Assembly: GCA_015222965.1 (NCBI GenBank)
Contig: JADFWF010000125.1
Location: 1-5,006 of the forward strand
DNA: 5,006 bases
Source: Pseudomonadota bacterium
GTDB taxonomy: Bacteria; Pseudomonadota; Gammaproteobacteria; SZUA-229
Direction of reading: 5' to 3'
The notes under the pieces were generated by a model. That model saw nothing but the letters and a program-made list of their open reading frames with translations, was not told the DNA's origin and searched no databases. Of the stretch, positions 1-5,006 are shown one piece after another. Every line of letters begins with the position of its first letter. Position 1 is the stretch's first letter. The position numbers were made by a program, and so were the translations under genes.

Positions 1-284
1 CTCAAGCAACCTACCCGGGAACAGCGCGGACCACGCATTATGTTCCCCTATTTGGTCTTGCTCCGAGTGGGGTTTACCATGCCGCAAACGGTTACCCGTT
101 GCGCGGTGCGCTCTTACCGCACCATTTCACCCTTACCGACCCTGCATACACAGAGCAGGCGGTTTATTTTCTGCTGCACTTTCCGTAGGCTTGCACCCCC
201 CAGGCGTTACCTGGCACTCTGTCCTGTGGAGCCCGGACTTTCCTCCCCAGACCGATGTCTGGCGCGATTGCCTGGCCAACTCCC
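1..284 (-). ncRNA. rnpB: RNase P catalytic RNA, class A, 5' part (3' end outside window)
   Basis: RNA subunit of ribonuclease P, which removes the 5' leader of precursor tRNAs together with the RnpA protein. Read on the minus strand, the universally conserved blocks appear in order: GAGGAAAGTCCGGGCTCC (complement of about 228-245), the GTGCCAGGTAACGCCTGG helix region (202-219), CAGAAAATAAACCGCC (158-173), GGTAAGGGTGAAA followed by the GGTGCGGTAAGAGCGCACC hairpin (about 105-137), the AGCAAGACCAAATAGGGG block (about 46-63) and GGGTAGGTTGCTTGAG at the left edge. The distal P4 strand and the 3' half of P1 are not in the window, so roughly 70-100 nucleotides are missing, judged from usual class A lengths. 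The 5' end is placed near 284 (GGGAGTT...) by comparison with the remembered Pseudomonas and E. coli RNAs and by the -10 element upstream. P3 is reduced to a simple 6-bp hairpin (247-262). Open reading frames across this stretch are spurious. Confidence 0.97.
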
Positions 285-290
285 AGGCTG

Positions 291-319
291 ATTTTACACC
301 ATTATCAGTATCGGCATAT
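291..319 (-). promoter_or_regulatory. Probable rnpB promoter
   Basis: On the minus strand a TAAAAT hexamer (complement of 291-296) lies seven bases before the inferred first G of rnpB at 284. The segment between them (CAGCCT) is GC-rich, as is common for stable-RNA promoters. A -35 box at the ideal distance would cover about 314-319, but the sequence there (ATATGC) is a poor match, so only the -10 assignment carries weight. An alternative GATAAT (complement of 301-306) would start transcription about ten bases further upstream. Confidence 0.45.
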
Positions 320-452
320 AGAAATAAGGAAGACTGCCTGAAACCGACGAGAGATATCGGCGATTCCAGCATGAGTTACAGCAAACAATCAGGCGTAGAT
401 ATGTAAGTATTTACTCTCACCTTCGAATATCGATGGCTAACTAATTTTGAGA

Positions 453-2783
453 TTAGAAAGTCGCCTGAGGTTTTCGTATGAAATATCCTTGCGAATAATC
501 AATACCGATCTCTTTGACTTTATCCAGTATTTCCTGTGAATCGACATATTCAGCGATAGTTTCGATACCAAGCTGTCTGGCGAAATCGACAAGTGTTTTT
601 GCGACAATTTCAGAGTTCCTGTCTGTAGCAATGTTTTGAATGATAGACCCATCAATTTTAAGGTAATCGACATTTAGATGAATCAGGTGTTTGAAATTAG
701 AATAGCCCGTACCAAAGTCATCAATAGCGACCTGACAGCCCAGTGCTTTGATGTCCTGGATAAACGTTGAAACTTCAGAATAATTTTCGATCCCTTCACT
801 TTCTGTCAGTTCTACGATGACCATTTTTGCTACCTTATATTCATCAAGCTTCGACTTGAAAAAATCAATCGTTGTCTCATCGCGAATATCATCGACCGTG
901 AGGTTAATTGAAATGCTCGAACCATGGTCAACGATTGCCTGGAATGTTTTTTCGATCATGGCTTTAGTCAATAACGAATATTGCCGTGTACTTTTTGCAG
1001 CATCAAGAAAAAACGAAGGCGTAACTATCCTTCCATCCTCGTCCATCATCCTGACCAGGGCCTCATGCTTATCACTTTTTCCTGTCTTGTTATGAGAGAT
1101 CAGCTGGAAATAAGGAAAGATACGACCCTTCAATAAAGCCGTATTGAGCTTTTGCGCCCAGATCAGGTTCTCATTATGCTGATCAGTAACTTCCTTAGTA
1201 TCTCCAGCTAGAACATAATCCTTATTATTTTCTTTTGCACTCTGCAATGCTTGCTCTGCTCTGGGGACGAGGAATTCATGTTCATTTCTGCTTAGACCGG
1301 CTGTTAACGTAAGATTGATGTCGATACTGCCGATGTGATAACGATTATTCTGAATATCTTTTAACAGCGTCGTTATATATTTATCCGCCTCATCTTTCAG
1401 ATGGCCCTGTTCCACAAGAATGGCAAACTGGTTGCCGCATAAACGATAAAACGAGTACTCACCATTGATATATTGATGAACTTTTTTAGCGAATACATGC
1501 AGTAACTTATCACCTATCTTTAAACCATAGAGATTATTAATCGACTTGAAATTATTTATATCGATGATGATCAGGCACGGGCGCGCGACTCTATTTATGT
1601 CGCTTAATAATTTGATCCGGTTGGGCAGCCCTGTCAGCGAATCAGTATATTGCTTCTTTAACTGAAGGTTTTTACGCCGCGTATGGAAGATGAAACCGAC
1701 GATGATAACAACCAGTATCGACACGAACAGTAACAGCCATTTGGCTAGCTGCGGATATCGCTCAACGAATGGTGGCGGCAGGTTAATGATCTTTGCTTTG
1801 CTCAATAGAGGATCATCTATATCCAGCTCAAATCGTCTGACCTCTGGCCAACTCAAAACAAATTCACTTGAACGTTCACCGCTTATGGTCACCGGCTCGG
1901 TGCCGAGGATTATTCCACTTGCGATATTAGCAGCAGACTCTCCCTGCACCCGACCACTTGTAACATATCCGCCCAGCACACCCGGAAAAAGATAGGCATC
2001 TTCCATGACCAGGATCCTTTTCCCTGTACTAGTGATCTCTTTAATCGTGACTCCCAGATCAAGAAGCTCACCCTGATCATCATGAATGCGACCTACCGTG
2101 GTCAAGATAACCGTACTATCACCGATCGAGTCTAACTTTTCAATCAGATCATCAAGTCTAGAAAAACTCAGTTGACTGATCTTATATCCGTTATCTTCAT
2201 AGCCGACCTTATCAACGATTTCTTTTATCGCTTTATCTGTCGTTCCGCCATCACCTAAAAAAATTATTTCAGAAGTGTTATCCGTAATGCTCTCGGCCAG
2301 AGAGATCGACGAGTAGATATCTTTATATTCAAATATTCCAGCTAAAGAATATCCGGGATTCTGCTTTTCTATATTCGCATTATTAATACCGGAATAAATA
2401 ACCGGTATATTCCATTCTAATTTATTGCCTCTCGAATAAATAAAATTTAATGCGTTATCATCAGTGACATAGATAAGGTCCGGCCGATGACCGCCGTATT
2501 TTGCATTGATATAGTGCAGGAAGTTTTCCCTGTACTCTCCTGAAGGCGCAATCCGTTTTGTATCCAGGTATTCACTCGAAAAGTTAATGATATATTCAGG
2601 CAGCTTTTTAGCGAGTTGTTTTTTAAATGCCTCATACTGTGATGACGTCCACGGGTACTCCTGGTGATACGAGTGAATCGCGAGGACATCTAATTGATTG
2701 CGCGGATGCCCCGCGTAAACGGAGGCAATATGCAACAAAAAAACGATGAATGAGAAGGTGAAAACCCTGAAGGTTCTATACAT
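453..2783 (-). CDS. Membrane-bound sensor c-di-GMP phosphodiesterase (ABC_sub_bind-like + degenerate GGDEF + EAL)
   Basis: Predicted to hydrolyse cyclic di-GMP to pGpG at the inner face of the cytoplasmic membrane, under control of a periplasmic ligand sensor. Visible domains: signal peptide 1-24 (cut after VYA); periplasmic domain about 28-330 resembling the ABC_sub_bind family (HSYHQEYPWT at 37-46); membrane helix about 349-367; GGDEF domain about 375-525 opened by DSLTGLPNR; EAL domain about 542-776. The GGDEF signature is CGNQF (449-453), the usual ND pair is NN (416-417) and no RxxD inhibitory site is present, so cyclase activity is unlikely. The EAL residues look complete: E574 of EALVR, N627, E658 in ELTES, D688-D689 in DDFGTGYSN, K709, E745 and Q765. 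ATG at 2783 is the first possible start, because an in-frame TAA sits two codons upstream, and it gives a clean signal peptide. No good Shine-Dalgarno precedes it. The gene is more AT-rich than prmA. The sensed ligand cannot be read from the sequence. Confidence 0.93.
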   Translation of the reverse strand: MYRTFRVFTFSFIVFLLHIASVYAGHPRNQLDVLAIHSYHQEYPWTSSQYEAFKKQLAKKLPEYIINFSSEYLDTKRIAPSGEYRENFLHYINAKYGGHRPDLIYVTDDNALNFIYSRGNKLEWNIPVIYSGINNANIEKQNPGYSLAGIFEYKDIYSSISLAESITDNTSEIIFLGDGGTTDKAIKEIVDKVGYEDNGYKISQLSFSRLDDLIEKLDSIGDSTVILTTVGRIHDDQGELLDLGVTIKEITSTGKRILVMEDAYLFPGVLGGYVTSGRVQGESAANIASGIILGTEPVTISGERSSEFVLSWPEVRRFELDIDDPLLSKAKIINLPPPFVERYPQLAKWLLLFVSILVVIIVGFIFHTRRKNLQLKKQYTDSLTGLPNRIKLLSDINRVARPCLIIIDINNFKSINNLYGLKIGDKLLHVFAKKVHQYINGEYSFYRLCGNQFAILVEQGHLKDEADKYITTLLKDIQNNRYHIGSIDINLTLTAGLSRNEHEFLVPRAEQALQSAKENNKDYVLAGDTKEVTDQHNENLIWAQKLNTALLKGRIFPYFQLISHNKTGKSDKHEALVRMMDEDGRIVTPSFFLDAAKSTRQYSLLTKAMIEKTFQAIVDHGSSISINLTVDDIRDETTIDFFKSKLDEYKVAKMVIVELTESEGIENYSEVSTFIQDIKALGCQVAIDDFGTGYSNFKHLIHLNVDYLKIDGSIIQNIATDRNSEIVAKTLVDFARQLGIETIAEYVDSQEILDKVKEIGIDYSQGYFIRKPQATF

Positions 2784-2991
2784 ATTTTAATGATGTCTAT
2801 ATAAACAGGATAAAACAGTGGCCCTGGAACTTTATAACTTTAGTATGAGTGTAGTAGAGAATAATCACCGACCGGGTAAAAAACCAGTGAATATCTGAAT
2901 AATGATTTTATGGAAGACGTGAAAAATGCTGATAAGAACAGTCTTTTACTGAAAAAACACCGTGACTGGCAAATAAAAGGTCAACTAAAGA
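2784..2991. other. Intergenic gap upstream of the phosphodiesterase gene
   Basis: This AT-rich gap of 208 bases separates the end of the TPR gene from the start of the phosphodiesterase gene, both on the minus strand. It should contain the phosphodiesterase promoter if the two genes are not co-transcribed. I see only weak -10-like strings on the minus strand (TTTATATAG around 2796-2804, CATAAAAT around 2904-2911) without partners at -35. I found no sigma-54 type GG/GC pair and no convincing hairpin-plus-T terminator. The gap's length makes a tight operon with the TPR gene unlikely. Confidence 0.4.
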
Positions 2992-3459
2992 TCAATAAAG
3001 GAGGTCGTGAACCGTAACCGGCGGGGTGGAACGCCTGCGAAGACGGCCGAAAAAACGGTTAAGTTTGTGATTACGCGGCAGAAAACCAAAACAGCATTTT
3101 CTCCGGCAATCGAGTCTGGCGCATGCATGCTTCAGATGTTCATTATCCGGATCAATTTTTATCCCGTGCTGGATAGCGTCGACTGCACGCTTACGGTTAT
3201 CACAATGCCATTCGGCGCAGGCCAGATTCAGAAACACATCACCTTCGACCACTTCGTTACTGGCCGCATCCCTGCACAGCAGCAGACCGTTTTCATCTGC
3301 GGTTAACACCTGGGTCAGACCATAACAAGATTGCACGACGCTGTATTGGACATCTTGCTCATCGATCGAATCGAGTACCACCTTAAAGGCACGCACTGCG
3401 GCTTTATAATCCTGCGCCTTCAGTGCGTCCTTAGCATTTTGATAAGCCTGTGCATCCAC
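2992..3459 (-). CDS. Small cysteine-rich TPR-like protein of unknown function
   Basis: A 155-residue protein with no signal peptide or membrane segment, so probably cytoplasmic. Two helical-hairpin segments match the tetratricopeptide pattern: about 6-33 (AKDALKAQDYKAAVRAFKVVLD) has the alanine and tyrosine spacing of a TPR, and about 74-107 ends in IKIDPDN, a classic TPR close. TPRs are protein-binding scaffolds; the partner is not apparent. The C-terminal 40 residues are strongly basic and carry a motif FGFLPRNHKLNRFFGRLRRR (124-143) that I recall only vaguely from gammaproteobacterial hypothetical proteins. There are eight cysteines, four of them in a C-x4-C-x3-C-C cluster at 113-123. Start choice: GGAGGT lies six bases before GTG at 3459 but only three before an in-frame TTG at 3462, so GTG is preferred; using TTG would add one residue. 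The gene is transcribed divergently from prmA, with about 170 bases between them. Confidence 0.8.
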   Translation of the reverse strand: MDAQAYQNAKDALKAQDYKAAVRAFKVVLDSIDEQDVQYSVVQSCYGLTQVLTADENGLLLCRDAASNEVVEGDVFLNLACAEWHCDNRKRAVDAIQHGIKIDPDNEHLKHACARLDCRRKCCFGFLPRNHKLNRFFGRLRRRSTPPVTVHDLLY

Positions 3460-3462
3460 CAA

Positions 3463-3633
3463 ACCACCTCCACCCGATATTTTTTAATTCTGCGCATGCC
3501 ACTTCTAAACACCCATGATTGCACATCGATTATCATCTCCGTAAGTGCAGAGCGTCTAAATAGAACAACATAATAATATAGTATCAGTTAGGCTACACCG
3601 TTCATCGATAATTTACCAGATATAGAGTTTTCC
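3463..3633. promoter_or_regulatory. Divergent intergenic region between the TPR gene and prmA
   Basis: This region of 171 bases must hold the start signals for both divergent genes. On the plus strand the best prmA -10 candidate is in TAATAATATAGT (3571-3582), about 50 bases before the ATG, with no clear -35 in front of it. On the minus strand GATAAT (complement of about 3528-3533) is a possible -10 for the TPR gene, again without a good -35. The prmA ribosome site is weak, a short AGAG about six bases before the ATG. No operator-like dyad stood out. Confidence 0.35.
3466..3471 (-). promoter_or_regulatory. Shine-Dalgarno GGAGGT that decides the TPR gene start
   Basis: The minus strand reads GGAGGT, then GGTTTG, then GTG. 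The spacing is six bases to GTG (3459-3457) and only three to TTG (3462-3460). Known ribosome spacing preferences favour GTG as the initiation codon. Confidence 0.7.
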
Positions 3634-4545
3634 ATGAGTTGGCTGCAGTTATCAATAAACACGACGAAAGAAAATGCTGTAATGGCTGAAGACACCCTGT
3701 TTACAGCAAGTGCCCAGACGGTCACGCTTACCGATGCAGCCGACCAGCCGATACTGGAGCCCGGCGTCAATGAAGTCCCGGTGTGGAACGAGGTCGTTAT
3801 CACCGGCCTGTTCGATGACCCGTTCTGTGAAACCAGCGCACGGCAAGCCTTGCTCGAAAGCATAGAACAGGCACTGGAAGATATCGATCACAGTTGTCAC
3901 ACCGAGATACTGGAAGACCAGAACTGGACCCGTGCCTGGATGGATCACTTTCACGCCATGCAGTTCGGTGAACGCCTGTGGATATGTCCGTTGCATATCG
4001 ACCCGCCGGAGCCAACCGCGGTAAACCTGCGCCTGGATCCGGGACTGGCTTTTGGCACCGGCACCCATCCGACAACATCCTTATGTTTGCGCTGGCTCGA
4101 TCAAAATATCCCTGCTGAAAGTCAGGCAGAAATTTCCATACTGGATTATGGCTGCGGCTCCGGCATCCTGGCTATCGCAGCCTGTATGCTCGGCGCAGGG
4201 CACGCAGACGGTGTCGATATCGATCCACAGGCACTGACCGCCACACACGACAACGCGAAAGCCAATGCTGTCAATGACAGGATAGAAAGCTTCTTACCTG
4301 AAGATTATCAGCAACAACACACCAGGGCACAATACGATATCGTGGTCGCAAACATCCTCAGTGGCCCGCTGGCCGAACTGGCGCCGATGCTGGCCGGGCA
4401 CACGAAGCAAAATGGCGATATCGTCTTATCCGGCATCCTGAAAGAACAGGCGCAGACAGTGATCGATACCTACAGTGAATTCTTTGAAATGGACAAACCC
4501 GAGTTTGAGGAAGAATGGGTGTTGTTACATGGTATAAAGAGATAA
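3634..4545 (+). CDS. prmA: Ribosomal protein L11 methyltransferase
   Basis: A cytoplasmic S-adenosylmethionine-dependent enzyme that trimethylates the N-terminal alpha-amino group and lysine side chains of ribosomal protein L11. The 303-residue product aligns with the remembered E. coli PrmA (293 residues) throughout, so it is full length. The N-terminal L11-recognition domain begins MSWLQLSINTTKENA, and WMDHFHAMQFGERLWICP (102-119) is the family linker region. The catalytic domain has LDPGLAFGTGTHPTTSLCL (134-152), the SAM-binding loop DYGCGSGILAIA (171-182), the acidic VDIDPQA (194-200), VANIL (238-242), where PrmA enzymes carry the conserved asparagine, and LSGIL (265-269). It ends EEWVLLHGIKR, as the family does. 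The start is fixed by homology, since E. coli begins MPWIQLKLNTT. Codon use is GC-richer than in the phosphodiesterase gene. In many gammaproteobacteria accC lies directly upstream; here the gene stands alone beside a divergent TPR gene, with a repeat-filled region behind it. Confidence 0.98.
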   Translation: MSWLQLSINTTKENAVMAEDTLFTASAQTVTLTDAADQPILEPGVNEVPVWNEVVITGLFDDPFCETSARQALLESIEQALEDIDHSCHTEILEDQNWTRAWMDHFHAMQFGERLWICPLHIDPPEPTAVNLRLDPGLAFGTGTHPTTSLCLRWLDQNIPAESQAEISILDYGCGSGILAIAACMLGAGHADGVDIDPQALTATHDNAKANAVNDRIESFLPEDYQQQHTRAQYDIVVANILSGPLAELAPMLAGHTKQNGDIVLSGILKEQAQTVIDTYSEFFEMDKPEFEEEWVLLHGIKR

Positions 4546-4641
4546 CAACTATGCCCGCCATAGACAAAACCGCACCACTCCACCATTAACGACTTTTGAT
4601 CTCAGCCTGACGAGAAAAAGCAGTAATAAGCTATTTTTCTT

Positions 4642-4666
4642 AACGTCTGCACACAAATGCGACGTT
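4642..4666. repeat. Small imperfect hairpin downstream of prmA
   Basis: AACGTC-T-GCA (4642-4651) pairs with TGCGACGTT (4658-4666) around a six-base loop CACAAA, giving nine base pairs with one bulged T. It lies about 100 bases after the prmA stop and is not followed by a T run, so it is not a standard intrinsic terminator. It could be an RNA-stabilising stem or chance. Confidence 0.4.
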
Positions 4667-4708
4667 GGCCGTTATTCGTTGGCAGTTAAAAGCAAAAACA
4701 ATTATTCT

Positions 4709-4891
4709 CGCAAAGGCGCAAAGACGCTAAGGAAAAGCTTTGATTGGTTGGTGTCATCCTGAGCGTAACGCAGTGGAGTCGAAGGATCTAGGTCTCTGCA
4801 GATATAATAAGATCCTTCGGCTACGCTATGCTTCGCTCAGGATGACACCAAATATTTTTGTTTGTATCTTTGCGTTCTCTGCGCCTTTGCG
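4709..4891. repeat. Outer inverted repeat (CGCAAAGGCGCA type) enclosing the inner palindrome
   Basis: CGCAAAGGCGCA (4709-4720) has its exact reverse complement TGCGCCTTTGCG at 4880-4891. Similarity continues inward with one indel: AAGACGCTAAGG on the left against the complement of ATCTTTGCGTTCTC on the right. The arms therefore run for about 25-30 bases, with a perfect 12-bp core. From memory, CGCAAAGGCGCAAAGACGC strings are common as interspersed intergenic repeats in unrelated bacteria; that is recollection, not a search. The two arms bracket the inner palindrome with 27 bases between cores on the left and 28 on the right, so the whole forms one 183-bp nested dyad. Confidence 0.85.
4748..4851. 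repeat. Inner REP/MITE-like palindrome (GTCATCCTGAGCG...CGAAGGATCT)
   Basis: The outer arms TTGGTGTCATCCTGAGCG (4748-4765) and 4834-4851 are perfect reverse complements over 18 bp. A second perfect block of 10 bp, CGAAGGATCT (4780-4789), pairs with AGATCCTTCG (4810-4819). Between the blocks lie 14 bases on each side that match at only about half the positions, and the central loop is 20 bases. Equal spacing means the whole 104-bp unit folds into one 42-bp-per-arm hairpin with an internal loop. It belongs by sequence to the widespread palindromes whose translations read HPERxExSKDL and SLRMTPN; it carries no transposase, so movement would need an enzyme supplied elsewhere. Confidence 0.9.
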
Positions 4892-4904
4892 AAAATATAT
4901 TTTT

Positions 4905-4926
4905 CTTTTTTCTTTTTTCTTTTTTC
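4905..4926 (+). repeat. CTTTTTT heptamer tandem tract
   Basis: Three exact tandem copies of CTTTTTT (4905-4911, 4912-4918, 4919-4925) are followed by another C. The tract sits 14 bases after the outer inverted repeat arm, giving a strongly asymmetric pyrimidine strand. Following a hairpin on the plus strand, the first T runs could act as a terminator U tract for transcripts leaving prmA. Such tracts are also prone to length change by slippage. Confidence 0.85.
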
Positions 4927-4948
4927 GCGTCTTTTGCGTTATTCGCGG
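4924..4948. repeat. Short TTCGCG-type repeat segment
   Basis: TTCGCGTCTTTTGCGTTATTCGCGG has TTCGCG at both ends in direct orientation. Strings of this kind recur, from memory, as intergenic repeats in many bacteria, often beside the CGCAAAGGCGCA type seen just upstream. Only one copy is visible here, so membership of a repeat family is inferred. Confidence 0.4.
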
Positions 4949-5006
4949 ACTGATGTTTTTGTTTTTTTAGATGTCTCTTTCTAGCCGTTAGCAGACATTG
5001 AATAAC

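Larger units (their letters stand above)
4546..5006. other. Non-coding, repeat-rich region downstream of prmA
   Basis: These 461 bases contain no credible gene. Their content in order is a short spacer with only a 12-codon frame at 4551, a hairpin at 4642-4666, an outer inverted repeat with inner palindrome (4709-4891), a CTTTTTT tandem tract (4905-4926) and a short TTCGCG...TTCGCGG segment (4924-4948). The long plus-strand frame over 4740-4970 translates the repeats, giving peptides such as CHPERNAVESKDL that I recognise as products of interspersed palindromes, not of genes. No classical terminator for prmA is seen; the palindromes may do that job. Confidence 0.75.

Noticed and set aside
344..360. 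CCGA...TCGG dyad between the phosphodiesterase stop and rnpB as a terminator
   Set aside because: Only four base pairs and no following T run on the minus strand.
40..406. Short open frames on both strands over the left end
   Set aside because: They overlap the highly conserved RNase P RNA or its promoter and have no protein-like features.
2996..3306. Strong AAAGGAGGT followed by GTG on the plus strand at about 2997-3009, opening a 99-codon frame
   Set aside because: The SD-to-GTG gap is only one base, and the frame is antisense to the TPR gene, whose own start signal and TPR pattern are better. The SD look-alike is just the complement of codons for Asp-Leu-Leu.
3652..4078. Long minus-strand frames opposite prmA
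   Set aside because: They are shadows of the prmA coding sequence; prmA matches its family end to end.
4551..4589. 12-codon frame starting ATGCCCGCC just after prmA
   Set aside because: Too short, no ribosome site and no recognisable similarity; could be chance.
4642..4680. Integron attC-like site (AAC...GTT with hairpin)
   Set aside because: The core-site consensus GTTRRRY / RYYYAAC is not met at both ends and no cassette gene adjoins it.
4709..4948. CRISPR array
   Set aside because: The repeats are inverted, from different families and unevenly spaced; there are no regular direct repeats with unique spacers.
4740..4970. 76-codon plus-strand frame
   Set aside because: It is a translation of the palindromic repeats and the T tract (CHPERNAVESKDL, SLRMTPN, runs of Phe), with a TTG start and no ribosome site.

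Overview
The window looks like the chromosome of a gammaproteobacterium. The RNase P RNA is bacterial class A with a gamma-like core. PrmA follows the E. coli protein closely along its whole length. I cannot name the genus. Confirmed content is one partial RNA gene, three protein genes and a repeat-rich non-coding tail.

Layout. Positions 1-284 (minus strand) carry the 5' three-quarters of rnpB, the RNase P catalytic RNA; its 3' end lies beyond the left edge. Positions 453-2783 (minus) encode a 776-residue membrane signalling protein: signal peptide, periplasmic ABC_sub_bind-like sensor, one membrane helix, a degenerate GGDEF domain (CGNQF) and an intact EAL domain. It is best read as a ligand-responsive c-di-GMP phosphodiesterase. 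Positions 2992-3459 (minus) encode a small Cys-rich TPR-like protein of unknown function, probably started at GTG behind a strong Shine-Dalgarno. Divergent from it, 3634-4545 (plus) encodes PrmA, the ribosomal protein L11 methyltransferase. From 4546 to the right edge I find no credible gene. This stretch holds a small hairpin, two nested inverted repeats (an outer pair with a GCAAAGGCGCA-type core around an inner TGTCATCCTGAGCG-type palindrome), a CTTTTTT tandem tract and a third short repeat-like segment.

How the genes relate. rnpB (tRNA 5' maturation) and prmA (ribosome modification) are core translation genes. The phosphodiesterase and TPR genes between them look like accessory genes; the phosphodiesterase is visibly more AT-rich than prmA. 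I see no operon linking them functionally: the gaps are about 160-210 bases, and prmA points the opposite way. The least ordinary parts are the nested palindromes downstream of prmA, the one-sided (EAL only) catalytic make-up of the c-di-GMP protein, and the cysteine-rich TPR protein. I did not find convincing evidence of a wholly new system.
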